Shown here: piece after piece, positions 36,606-44,789 of the stretch | How positions within the stretch are numbered: the first letter of the stretch is position 1 | Layout: every line of letters begins with the position of its first letter | Assembly: GCF_038397775.1 (NCBI RefSeq) | Contig: NZ_CP151650.1 | Location: forward strand, 3,472,001-3,536,000 | From: Pseudomonas sp. RC10 | GTDB taxonomy: Bacteria; Pseudomonadota; Gammaproteobacteria; Pseudomonadales; Pseudomonadaceae | Reading direction: 5' to 3' | Length of the DNA stretch: 64,000 nt | Notes under the pieces: model-generated | What the model saw: the letters and a program-made list of their open reading frames with translations, nothing else | Database searches by the model: none | What the model was told of the DNA's origin: nothing | Program-made: the position numbers and the translations under genes

Positions 36606-37628
36606 ATGAGCGCTATCGAATACCGCAATCTGGGTCGCAACGGCATCAAGGTGTCGCCTATCACCCTGGGCACCATGATGTTCGGCGGCCAGACCGACGA
36701 CAGCGTGGCCAAGCGGATCGTCGACAAGGCCTATGAGCAGGGCATCAACTTCATCGACACGGCCAATGGCTACAACGGCGGTGCATCCGAGGAAGTGGTC
36801 GGGCGCCTGATCGCCGACCGTCGCTCGCAGTGGGTGCTGTCGACCAAGTTCGTCAACCCGAACCCCGGCGCTATTGGGCCGAACGATCGTGGCGCGTCCC
36901 GCCACAACGTCATTCAGTCGGTGGACGCCAGCCTCAAACGCCTGAACACCGATTACATCGACCTGTTCTACCTGCACCGCGAAGACCACACGACGCCGGT
37001 GGAAGAGACCGTTCGCGCGCTGTCCGACCTGATTCGTGCGGGCAAGATTCGGTCTTACGGGCTGTCCAACCACCGGGGCTGGAAACTCGCCGAGTTCAGC
37101 CGTGCGGCGGATGTGCTGGGGGTTGAGCGTCCGGCGGCAAGCCAGCCGTTGTACAACCTGGCCAACCGTCAGATTGAAAACGAGCATTTGCCTGCGGCCG
37201 AGTATTACGGGATTGGCGTGGTGTCCTACAGCCCGCTGGCCCGTGGTGTACTGACCGCGAAGTACGACCCGACGCAGCCGCCGTCCGAAGGCACTCGCGC
37301 CGGTCGCAACGACAAGCGCCTGCAACAGACCGAATGGCGGCCGGAGTCGCTGAACCTGGCGCAACGGGTCAAGGACCACGCGCAGTCGCGGGGCATCACA
37401 CCGGGCCAGTTCGCGTTGGCATGGGTGCTGAACAACCGGCTCATCACGTCCGCCATCGCGGGTCCGCGTACTGAAGAGCAATGGAACGACTACGTGCCCG
37501 CGCTGAACTACGCGTTCACGGCAGAAGACGAAGCCTTCATCGACGACCTGGTCATCACCGGCCATTCCTCGACACCGGGCTACAACGACCCGAGCCACCC
37601 GTTTGCGGGGCGTAAGTCGAGGGTTTGA
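36606..37628 (+). CDS. Aldo/keto reductase
   Basis: 340 residues, (beta/alpha)8 NADPH-dependent reductase. Opening MSAIEYRNLGRNGIKVSPIT, catalytic Asp and Tyr in FIDTANGYNGGASEEVVGRL, catalytic Lys in WVLSTKFVNP and His in LFYLHREDHTTPVEET. IRSYGLSNHRGWKLAEFSRA is the NADPH-sheet region. It resembles the YajO/YghZ/IolS group. It lies 58 bp after the ATPase gene (GGGAG upstream of ATG) and probably belongs to that operon, where it could reduce an aldehyde or ketone released by C-S cleavage (inference). Confidence 0.87.
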   Translation: MSAIEYRNLGRNGIKVSPITLGTMMFGGQTDDSVAKRIVDKAYEQGINFIDTANGYNGGASEEVVGRLIADRRSQWVLSTKFVNPNPGAIGPNDRGASRHNVIQSVDASLKRLNTDYIDLFYLHREDHTTPVEETVRALSDLIRAGKIRSYGLSNHRGWKLAEFSRAADVLGVERPAASQPLYNLANRQIENEHLPAAEYYGIGVVSYSPLARGVLTAKYDPTQPPSEGTRAGRNDKRLQQTEWRPESLNLAQRVKDHAQSRGITPGQFALAWVLNNRLITSAIAGPRTEEQWNDYVPALNYAFTAEDEAFIDDLVITGHSSTPGYNDPSHPFAGRKSRV

Positions 37629-37639
37629 TCAAACGTCAG

Positions 37640-38297
37640 GCCTCGCCGCAAACCTTGTGGGAGACGCCGGAGGTTACGGCGGCAGCGAAGGCGGAGTGTC
37701 AGATGATTCATCTCTCACTGATCCACCGCTTTCGCGGCCGTCGTAACCTCCGGCTGCTCCCACAGGGTCGGCGGATGCCGCAGCTCACAGGCTAGACACA
37801 GCCTTTGACGATATCCCGCTCTTCATTCCAGCCGGACTCCACCGGTCAGCCTATGCGGAGCACAGGAACGATCAATTTCAGAAACACCACTGAAGATTGC
37901 CTCGCCGCAAAACCTTGTGGGAGACGCCGGAGGTTACGACGACAGCGAAGGCGGAGTGTCAGAGGATTCATCTCTCACTGATCCACCGCTTTCGCGGCCG
38001 TCGTAACCTCCGGCTGCTCCCACAGGGTCAGCGGATGCCGCAGCTCCCAGGCTAGACACAGCCTTTGACGATCTCCCGCTCTTCATTCCAGCCGGACTCG
38101 ACCGGTCAGCCTATGCGGAGCACAGGAACGATCAATTTCAGAAACACCACTGAAGTTTGCCTCGCCGCAAAACCTTGTAGGAGACGCCGGAGGTTACGAC
38201 GGCAGCGAAGGCGTCGTGTCAGATGATTCATCTCTCACTGATCCACCGCTTTCGCGGCCGTCGTAATCTCCGGCAGCTCCCACAGGGTCGGCGGATG
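37640..38297. repeat. 2.5 tandem copies of a 260-bp repeat with embedded REP doublets
   Basis: Units start with GCCTCGCCGCAAAACCTTGT or close variants at 37640, 37899 and 38159 (period 259/260). Units 1 and 2 are full length and nearly identical; unit 3 stops at about 38297, four bases before the MFS stop codon. Each unit carries inverted REP arms GGAGACGCCGGAGGTTACG and CGTAACCTCCGGCTGCTCCC, then a non-REP tail (GACACAGCCTTTGACGAT, TCAATTTCAGAAACACCACT). This fills the 670-bp gap between the converging aldo/keto reductase and MFS genes. Confidence 0.9.
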
Positions 38298-38300
38298 ACC

Positions 38301-39527
38301 CTACGATTGCGCGGTCAAATCCCACCCACGCCACGGCCTCTGCACCAACAACCCACCCGCCAGCGTCACGGCCACCAGCCCCCAGACGGCGATGGTGGTG
38401 GTCACGCCCCATCGATCCGCGAGAAACCCGCCAATCAGCGTCGCTACGGGCTGCAGGCCGAAGCCGATGATGCTGAACAACCCCATCAGACGTCCGCGCA
38501 TGGCCGCAGGGGAGAGGATCTGGACCATGCTGGTGCAGGTCACCATGGCCTGTGACGTTGCCAGCCCGAACATGAACAACGCGATCAACTGCAGCGCCAG
38601 CCATTGACTCAGTGCGCTCACGATCAGCCAGCCGCCCATCCACACCAGCGTGAGCGACAACGTCAGCCCCATGCGTTTGATATGGCTGATGACCGGCGAC
38701 AGAAAGAACGCATACACCAGCGACCCGGACGCCGCCGCTGCCAGCAACAGGCCCGTGCGCCGGGGATCGCCGTGGGCCACGGCGGGCAACAGGGCCAGGG
38801 TGCCCAAGCCGAACATCGTCAGCGTCGCGCAGCAGATGTAAAGGTTGCGCAGGGTCAGGGTGTCGCGGATGTGCGCCAGTGCCTCGATCAGCGAAGCGGC
38901 CGTCTGCCCCTGACGCCGCTCCTGATTCACGCCGCGCAACGAGATCAGTGAGAAAATCACCACCCAGTACGACAAACCGTTGGCCCAGAACGCTGCCGAC
39001 ATCCCCACCTGCGCCACCAGATACCCCGCCAGCGTGGGCCCCACCGTCCGGCACACGTTGAGGATCATCGAGTTGATGCTGATCAGCTTGCGGATGTTGT
39101 CCATCCCGGCCAGGTCAAACAGAAACGCCTGCTGGGTCGGGAAATACACGGAGTTCACACAGCCCATGAGAAAGGCGAACACATAGATATGCGCCAATTG
39201 CACGTGCTCGGCCTGAATCATCGCGGCGATGGCGAACGTCAGCGCGATCTCCAGCAGATGGCAACCGATGAGCAGTTTGCGCCGGTCGTAGCGGTCGGCG
39301 AGGCCGCCGGTGAACAGGCTGAACGCCAGAATCGGCACGCTTGAACACAATGCGCTGACGCCAAGGGCAAACGCCTGCCCGCCGGACAACTGATAGACCA
39401 ACAGCGCCATCGCCGTCTGTTGCAGCCAGATGCCGATCATTGAGACAGACTGGCCCGACAGATAAACCCGTGTATGCGCCGTGCGCAAAGGCGTGAAGTT
39501 ATTCAACCACAACGAAAGGGCAGACAT
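38301..39527 (-). CDS. MFS transporter (EntS/MFS-3-like)
   Basis: 408 residues from ATG 39527 (a TTG at 39548 is the alternative). About 12 membrane segments; loop motif GGLADRYDRRKLLIGCHLLE between TM2 and TM3 and VYFPTQQAFLFDLAGMDNIR are typical of the enterobactin-exporter-like branch. The second half contains VTCTSMVQILSPAAMRGRLM. It is divergent from the DszB-like operon with a 330-bp regulatory gap, so it could export a product or import a substrate of that pathway. The direction of transport is not evident. Confidence 0.85.
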   Translation of the reverse strand: MSALSLWLNNFTPLRTAHTRVYLSGQSVSMIGIWLQQTAMALLVYQLSGGQAFALGVSALCSSVPILAFSLFTGGLADRYDRRKLLIGCHLLEIALTFAIAAMIQAEHVQLAHIYVFAFLMGCVNSVYFPTQQAFLFDLAGMDNIRKLISINSMILNVCRTVGPTLAGYLVAQVGMSAAFWANGLSYWVVIFSLISLRGVNQERRQGQTAASLIEALAHIRDTLTLRNLYICCATLTMFGLGTLALLPAVAHGDPRRTGLLLAAAASGSLVYAFFLSPVISHIKRMGLTLSLTLVWMGGWLIVSALSQWLALQLIALFMFGLATSQAMVTCTSMVQILSPAAMRGRLMGLFSIIGFGLQPVATLIGGFLADRWGVTTTIAVWGLVAVTLAGGLLVQRPWRGWDLTAQS

Positions 39528-39573
39528 CGGCGTTATCGATCCGGTCAATAATAATGAAGTGGATGTTTATTGA

Positions 39574-39610
39574 CTGTTGTTGATTCAACAGTGCTGTTGC
39601 TCAGGCAACA
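39574..39610. promoter_or_regulatory. Pair of dyad-symmetric sites between the MFS gene and the DszB-like operon
   Basis: TGTTGATTCAACA (39578-39590, within the wider CTGTTG...CAACAG) is followed at once by TGTTGCTCAGGCAACA (39595-39610). Both dyads use a TGTTG half-site, spaced about 18 bp centre to centre. They lie in the divergent intergenic region, 47-83 bp from the MFS start and about 250 bp from the DszB-like start. Tandem operators for a dimeric regulator are the simplest reading. No regulator gene adjoins. Confidence 0.5.
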
Positions 39611-39859
39611 CTGAACTAACGTGAGCAACTTAAAACGCTCGACAGACTGATGAGTGTGTCAATGACTGTCAATCAATCCCCGGTCATAAACTCAGAACGT
39701 AACGGTCTATCTGCTGTTATTTAGTTTGGATTACACTCGCTGCACCTCGCACGAGGCCTCTATAGACAACCGCGTTGTTTCTATTAAATGTCGTGCGACC
39801 ACGTCCGCCATTGATGAAGTTTCCCGTTGCAGCCGTTGGATTGCGAACAACGCCTGCGA

Positions 39860-40885
39860 ATGCCCAAACCCATTCCGTTAATGGCCGATTTCATGACCGA
39901 TCTGAACCTGTGGTACACCCGTTGCCCCACCCCGACGCCCCTCGGCCTTGCCGTGAAACTGGGCTATCTGGAATCTGCGCTGGCGCAGCATTCGGTGGGC
40001 ATCCAGTCGCTGCAAAGCTCGACGGATGAAAAAGTCCGCGCCAGCCATTTCGATCACTCCCAGCCATGGTCCTTCCGCCAGGGCGGCAACATTCCCCCGA
40101 TCCACGCCCGTGCCAGTGGGCGAGACACCCGGTTGGTCGGCATCACCTGGATCGACGAATTTCAGGCGGTCATCACGCTGCCGTCATCGGGCATCACCGA
40201 CGCTTCGCAACTGGCGGGCAAACGCCTCGGCCTGCCACGCCAGCCGCCGGGGATCATCGACTTCCAGCGCGCCACGGCGCTTAAGGGCTTGCTCTCGACC
40301 CTTGAAGTCGCCGGGATTGCGCGCAAGGACGTGCATTTTGTCGACGTCGTGACGCAGACCCCGCACTTCGGCCAGGCCACCGTGGGCTATCCGCCCGAGC
40401 TGAAACGCCGTCTGCCGTACGCGGCGGAATTCACGCAACTGATCAAAGGCACCATCGACGCGTTTTTCGTCAAAGGCGCGGAAGGCCTGAGCGTGGCCCA
40501 TCAGTTCGGCGCAGTGATCCTCAGTGAAACCGGCAGCCACCGCGACGCGGCGATACGCATCAACAACGGCACGCCACGGCTGTTGACGGTGGACGGCACG
40601 CTCGCTCAAGAGCGGCCGGATCTGGTTGAAGCGTTATTGCAATCTGTGCAGCGTGCGGGCGAATGGGCGGCGCAGAACCCCGATTTGACCCAGCGCTTCG
40701 TGGCCCAGGAAATCGGCGTGTCCGAGGAAGCGGTTCAAGGGGCCTTCGGCCCGGACCTGCACCTTAAATTCACCACCCACCTCGACCCGTCGGGTGTGGA
40801 AGCGATTCAGTCGTTCAAGCATTTCCTGTTGCGCGAAGGCTTCATCGAACAGGATTTTTCGGTTGAGGACTGGCTGCATGTCTGA
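39860..40885 (+). CDS. DszB-like sulfinate desulfinase-family protein (NMT1/SsuA fold, cytoplasmic)
   Basis: 341 residues from ATG 39860; TTG 39827 and ATG 39881 or 39893 are alternatives because no start has a good ribosome site. There is no signal peptide. LWYTRCPTPTPLG matches the DszB active-site cysteine region. SHFDHSQPWSFRQGGNIPP matches DszB VHFTYDQPAYTRFGGEIPP, giving Cys22, His63, Arg73 and the RxGG motif, with the same His-to-Arg spacing of ten as DszB (Cys27, His60, Arg70, Gly73). RLVGITWIDEF and GKRLGLPRQPPGIIDFQRA continue the fold. DszB releases sulfite from 2-hydroxybiphenyl-2-sulfinate. The substrate here is unknown. First gene of a four-gene operon; overlaps the flavoprotein gene by 8 bp. 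Confidence 0.75.
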   Translation: MPKPIPLMADFMTDLNLWYTRCPTPTPLGLAVKLGYLESALAQHSVGIQSLQSSTDEKVRASHFDHSQPWSFRQGGNIPPIHARASGRDTRLVGITWIDEFQAVITLPSSGITDASQLAGKRLGLPRQPPGIIDFQRATALKGLLSTLEVAGIARKDVHFVDVVTQTPHFGQATVGYPPELKRRLPYAAEFTQLIKGTIDAFFVKGAEGLSVAHQFGAVILSETGSHRDAAIRINNGTPRLLTVDGTLAQERPDLVEALLQSVQRAGEWAAQNPDLTQRFVAQEIGVSEEAVQGAFGPDLHLKFTTHLDPSGVEAIQSFKHFLLREGFIEQDFSVEDWLHV

Positions 40886-42602
40886 GTCGCCCTCGGTCTG
40901 GGACGTCATCGTGTTGGGCGGTGGGGCAGCCGGTCTGGTCGCGGCGTTTCATGCGCGTCAGGCCGGGGCGTCCGTGCTGGTGGTCAACAAGGGGCTGGTC
41001 GGTCGCAGCGGGGCGACGATCACCTCGGGCGGCGGCGTGTCCATTGCGGGGGAAAGCCTGCGTGCCTTGGGCCTCGACGCCGATGCCAGCGACACCGAAG
41101 AGCGCTTTCTGCACGACACCATCACGGCGGGCTCCTGGCTCAACGACCAGCAGTTGGTTGAAAGTATGGTCACCGGCGTGGGCGAAGAGGTCGGTCGGCT
41201 GGTGGATTGGGGCATCAAATTCACCCTCAACCGGCGTGCGCCCGGTCACAGCAGCGGGCGGGGCATTCACATCAGTGGCGTGGACATGCAGCGCGCGTTG
41301 ACGCGGATTGCGGTGCAGGCGGGGGTGAGTTTTCGCGAGGACTTTCAATCGACGCAATTGCTGCAACGCCAGGGCGAGGTGGTCGGCGTGCTGGGCCTGG
41401 ACCGTCGCACCGGCTCGGTGGACAGTATTTTTGGCCACGCCACGGTGATCGCCACAGGTGGCGCCACCTCGAACTGGAGCTTGCGCACTGCACCGGAAGA
41501 GCTGTCCGGAGAAGGACAGCGCATGGCGGTGGAAGCGGGCGCGACCCTGATCGACATGGAAATGACCCAGTTCTTGCCCTGCTGCCTGGCCGCCCCGGCA
41601 ATCTGGCGCGGTTTGCAGTTTCCATGGATTCTTGGCCCGCAAAGCGGCGTCCACGCGTGGCTGATGAACCGTTTCGGCGAACGCTTCATGGCCCGGTGGG
41701 ACCCGGCCCGCATGGAGCTGGCGACCCGCGACATGGTGTCGGCCGCCTGCGCCACGGAAGTCTACGAAGGGCGCGGCAGTCCCAACGGTGGCGTGTACTT
41801 GTCATGGAAACACCTGCCCAACGACATCATCGACAACTTCCCGTTGAACTCCCGCAACATCAGCGCCGATTGGCAGTGGGAAGGCTTCGACATGACGCCG
41901 TTGGTGGAGCGCATCAAGCAGGGCTACGCCATCGAAGTCGCCCCCGCCGCGCACTTTTCCCTCGGCGGCGTGCGCGTCGACAAAGGCGCCAACACCGGCG
42001 TCCCAGGGCTGTTCGCCTGCGGTGAGGCCACTGGCGCGATGCACGGCGCCAATCGCCTGTCTGGCAACGCGGGTGCGCAAGTGTTGGTGCAGGGCAGGGT
42101 GGCCGGGGTCGCGGCGGCCCGTGATGCACGGGATCGCCGTGCCCGTGACCGCCACGCCGAAAACCTGGGCAGCGCCTACGCGACGACGATCGCGCCGTTC
42201 GAACGGGACAGCGGCGTTGTGCCCTTCGAACTCAAGGAGCCACTGTCGCAACTGGCCGAAACGGCGCTCGGGCCGGTGCGCACGGCCGAGTCGATTGCCA
42301 AGGCTCAGGCCACGTTGGCAGATCTGAAAGACAACGCCCTGCCGCAGTTGGCCTGCCGCACCCGGGATTTGATGTGGAACCGCGACTGGAGCGACGCGCT
42401 GGAATGTCAGGCGGCGTTTTCAGTGCTGGACGCCGCGTTGCTCGGTGCCGCCGGACGTACCCATTCCATCGGCGCACACCAGCGTCACGACCACAAAGAC
42501 GCTTACGCCGGGCCGCTGAGCCACTCGCTCATCCGTTACGACGGTCAGGCACTGGTGCGTGATACCACCCCCGTGGCCTTTCCGTTTTTAGCGCGGCCAT
42601 GA
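40878..42602 (+). CDS. FAD-dependent fumarate-reductase/succinate-dehydrogenase-type flavoprotein
   Basis: 574 residues starting inside the DszB-like gene. FAD-binding GGGAAG at 14-19, HAHFSLGG-type catalytic block (H359 in APAAHFSLGGVRVD), PGLFACGEATGAMHGANRLS at 376-395, and a C-terminal helical domain with GRTHSIGAHQRHDHKDAY near 526-543, as in SdhA/FrdA/AprA. The position of the covalent FAD histidine in SdhA (SHT) is replaced by RSGATITSGGG, so FAD is probably bound noncovalently, as in AprA or soluble fumarate reductases. It likely works with the [2Fe-2S] protein encoded next. A redox step on an alpha,beta-desaturable or sulfur substrate is inferred. Confidence 0.82.
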   Translation: MSESPSVWDVIVLGGGAAGLVAAFHARQAGASVLVVNKGLVGRSGATITSGGGVSIAGESLRALGLDADASDTEERFLHDTITAGSWLNDQQLVESMVTGVGEEVGRLVDWGIKFTLNRRAPGHSSGRGIHISGVDMQRALTRIAVQAGVSFREDFQSTQLLQRQGEVVGVLGLDRRTGSVDSIFGHATVIATGGATSNWSLRTAPEELSGEGQRMAVEAGATLIDMEMTQFLPCCLAAPAIWRGLQFPWILGPQSGVHAWLMNRFGERFMARWDPARMELATRDMVSAACATEVYEGRGSPNGGVYLSWKHLPNDIIDNFPLNSRNISADWQWEGFDMTPLVERIKQGYAIEVAPAAHFSLGGVRVDKGANTGVPGLFACGEATGAMHGANRLSGNAGAQVLVQGRVAGVAAARDARDRRARDRHAENLGSAYATTIAPFERDSGVVPFELKEPLSQLAETALGPVRTAESIAKAQATLADLKDNALPQLACRTRDLMWNRDWSDALECQAAFSVLDAALLGAAGRTHSIGAHQRHDHKDAYAGPLSHSLIRYDGQALVRDTTPVAFPFLARP

Positions 42603-42627
42603 ACCTTTTCGTTATCGGGAGCCTTGC

Positions 42628-43008
42628 ATGCTGATGCACCTGACGCTGTTTCGTGACGGCGAGCTTCGCCAGTTGGACATTCAACTGCCGCCACCTGCCG
42701 GTCTGGGGTTGGGCATTGATCGCTGGGAAGGCGCGTCGGTCAGTACCGCGCTGCAGTATGTCCAGCGCGTGTTCGAACCCAATTTTGGTTATGCACTGTC
42801 GTGCCGTCGTGGGCTGTGCAAGCTCTGCGCGATGCGCATCGACGGTGAGGTCAAGCTGGCGTGCACCGTGCCGTTGCACGACGGCATTCGCATCGAACCG
42901 GCCAAGCCGAAACTGGCGCTGCACGACACCGTGGTCGAGCTGAGTCTGGTGCGGGAGAAGCCCCAGCGGATCAAGGCTGTGCAAGTGGCCGCCGACATCA
43001 CGCCATGA
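42628..43008 (+). CDS. Small [2Fe-2S] protein resembling the N-terminal domain of SdhB/FrdB
   Basis: 126 residues. Cluster ligands C59, C64, C67 and C79 in SCRRGLCKLCAMRIDGEVKL (C-x4-C-x2-C-x11-C) match the plant-type ferredoxin domain of SdhB, as do the upstream LFRDGELRQLDIQL and the later ACTVPLHDGIRIEP. The C-terminal [4Fe-4S]/[3Fe-4S] domain of SdhB is absent, and no membrane-anchor genes follow, so it is probably a soluble electron carrier or subunit for the flavoprotein. GGGAG precedes the ATG; 25 bp after the flavoprotein gene. Confidence 0.83.
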   Translation: MLMHLTLFRDGELRQLDIQLPPPAGLGLGIDRWEGASVSTALQYVQRVFEPNFGYALSCRRGLCKLCAMRIDGEVKLACTVPLHDGIRIEPAKPKLALHDTVVELSLVREKPQRIKAVQVAADITP

Positions 43009-43105
43009 ATCGCAACACCTCAACAACCACCTGACTGCCTGTCGGGATTGCCTTTATCCAACGTCAAGCGTCCCGCGTTAAGCGAACCTATTCAGGAGTC
43101 TGATC

Positions 43106-44170
43106 ATGTCCGAAGCACTGCTAAAAGAACCGCAAGCCCTCGAAATCACGGCACCGACCACGATCTGGTACACCCGCTGCCCGGTGCCCACCACGTCTGG
43201 CATCGCTCAGCACAAACACTGGCTGCAAAACGAGTTCGCCCGCCAGGGCATCACCCTGGATTCGATTCGCGCCTCCCAGGACCGCGCCGTGCGTGAATCG
43301 CACTTCCGCCACAGCCTGGCCGGCAGCTTCCGTGAAGGCGGCAACGTGCCGCCGATCTGGGCCAAGGCGCAGGGACAGGACACCGTGGTGGTGGGCATCA
43401 CGTGGGTCGATGAGGAGCAGTTGGTGTTCGTACGCGGCGACAGCGACATCAAGACCGTTGCCGACCTGCGTGGCCGTAAACTCGGCGTGGTGCGCAAGGC
43501 CGCCAGCGACTTGGTGGACGTGGGCCGGGCCGAGGGGCTGCGCGGGCTGTTGACCGCCTTGCAACTGGGCGGCGTGCCACGGGACAGCGTGGAAATCGTT
43601 GACATCGCGACACCGGAGTGGGACCTCAAGGAAGGCTCGAAAACCCGCGAAGACCATCATGCGATTCCGACACTGGCGTTGCTCAACGGCACCGTGGACG
43701 CGATCTTCATCAAGGGCGCGGGCAGTGCTCGTGCGCTGGCGCAGGGGCTGCGGCCGATCCTCAACATCAACGAACAGGAAAACCCGTTGCTGCGGCTGAG
43801 CGCCGGTTCGCCGCGACCCATCACCGTGGATCGCCAGACGCTGCAAGATTCGCCCGAGATCGTCACCCGTTACCTCGCCGTGCTGTTGAAGACCTACGAA
43901 TGGGCCAAGGACCATCCGCAGGAAGTGGTCGACACCATCGCCGCCGAAACCGCGACCGATGCCGAGAGCGTGCGCTACGCGTTCGGCCCTGAGCTGCACC
44001 TGTCGTTCGAACCGAAACTGTCGGAAATCTACCTCGAAGGTTTGCGTCGGCAGAAGGATTTCCTGCTGGCCGAAGGTTTCATCGACAAGGACTTCGACTT
44101 CGACAGCTGGATCGACCCCGCACCGCTGGAAAAGGCCTGGGCATTGAAGGATGAGATTGTGTTGGGCTAA
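43106..44170 (+). CDS. Second DszB-like sulfinate desulfinase-family protein (cytoplasmic)
   Basis: 354 residues with AGGAG before the ATG. No signal peptide. WYTRCPVPTTSG holds Cys25; SHFRHSLAGSFREGGNVPP holds His66 and Arg76 in RxGG with the ten-residue His-Arg spacing of DszB. VVGITWVDEEQLVFVRGDSD, RGRKLGVVRKAASDLVDVGR and TEWDLKEG-like loop regions follow; C-terminal FGPELHLSFEPKLSEIYLEG parallels the first paralogue. Clearly homologous to but diverged from the product of 39860, so the two may form a heterodimer or handle different sulfinates. Database labels of sulfonate-binding protein are likely, but periplasmic function is unlikely without a leader. Confidence 0.77.
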   Translation: MSEALLKEPQALEITAPTTIWYTRCPVPTTSGIAQHKHWLQNEFARQGITLDSIRASQDRAVRESHFRHSLAGSFREGGNVPPIWAKAQGQDTVVVGITWVDEEQLVFVRGDSDIKTVADLRGRKLGVVRKAASDLVDVGRAEGLRGLLTALQLGGVPRDSVEIVDIATPEWDLKEGSKTREDHHAIPTLALLNGTVDAIFIKGAGSARALAQGLRPILNINEQENPLLRLSAGSPRPITVDRQTLQDSPEIVTRYLAVLLKTYEWAKDHPQEVVDTIAAETATDAESVRYAFGPELHLSFEPKLSEIYLEGLRRQKDFLLAEGFIDKDFDFDSWIDPAPLEKAWALKDEIVLG

Positions 44171-44212
44171 CCCCCATTAGACAGCGCTGCCATGGGCGGC
44201 GCCTGCACTTTT

Positions 44213-44652
44213 TTTCGCGAATAAATTCGCTCCCACAGGTAATCGGCGGCGTTGCCAAATGCTAAGTCCGACGCGGTTTTTACTGTGGGAGCGAATTCAT
44301 TCGCGAAGGGGCCGGTACATCCTAGCGAATAGGTGCCGGCTGTACCCCCGTCTCGCGAATAAATTCGCTCCAACAGGGATTCGGCGGCGTTGCCAAATGC
44401 TGAGTCCGACGCGGTTTTTCTGTAGGAGCGAATTCATTCGCGAAGGGGCCGGTACATCCAGTGAATAGGTGCCGGCTGTACCCCCGTCTCGCGAATAAAT
44501 TCGCTCCTACAGGGATTCGGCGGCGTTGCCAAATGCTGAGTCCGACGCGGTTTTTACTGTGGGAGCGAATTCATTCGCGAAGGGGCCGGTACATCCTAGC
44601 GAATAGGTGCCGGCTGTACCCCCCGTTTTGCGAATAAATTCGCTCCCACAGG
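44213..44652. repeat. Array of three ~137-bp REP doublets (GGGAGCGAATTCATTCGCG family)
   Basis: A right-arm half-site at about 44213-44240 is followed by three near-identical tandem units beginning at 44283, 44420 and 44557 (period 137). Each runs GGAGCGAATTCATTCGCGAA, GGGGCCGGTACATCC, then GCGAATAAATTCGCTCC. Units are joined by the same GATTCGGCGGCGTTGCCAAA spacer. The array fills the gap between the DszB-like operon and the DszA-like gene; beyond 44652 no promoter is obvious. Confidence 0.88.
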
Positions 44653-44789
44653 TGCGGCAGCGCGCGGCGATACCGTGAACGACCCCAACCCTCTAGCAGC
44701 ACCAAATCGCATAAGCCAGTCCATCAGGTTATTGGACCGCAGACCCCTCCAGACTCGATGCTGGCGTTTTATCGACTGTCGGACCCTCC

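Noticed and set aside
37640..38297. Possible insertion sequence or MITE
   Set aside because: No transposase, no target-site duplication and no single terminal inverted repeat; the inverted arms are REP sequences inside each unit.
39860..44170. The two DszB-like genes as periplasmic sulfonate-binding proteins
   Set aside because: The fold is shared, but neither has a leader peptide and both keep the catalytic Cys/His/RxGG set of DszB; no transporter subunits adjoin. Not fully excluded until tested.
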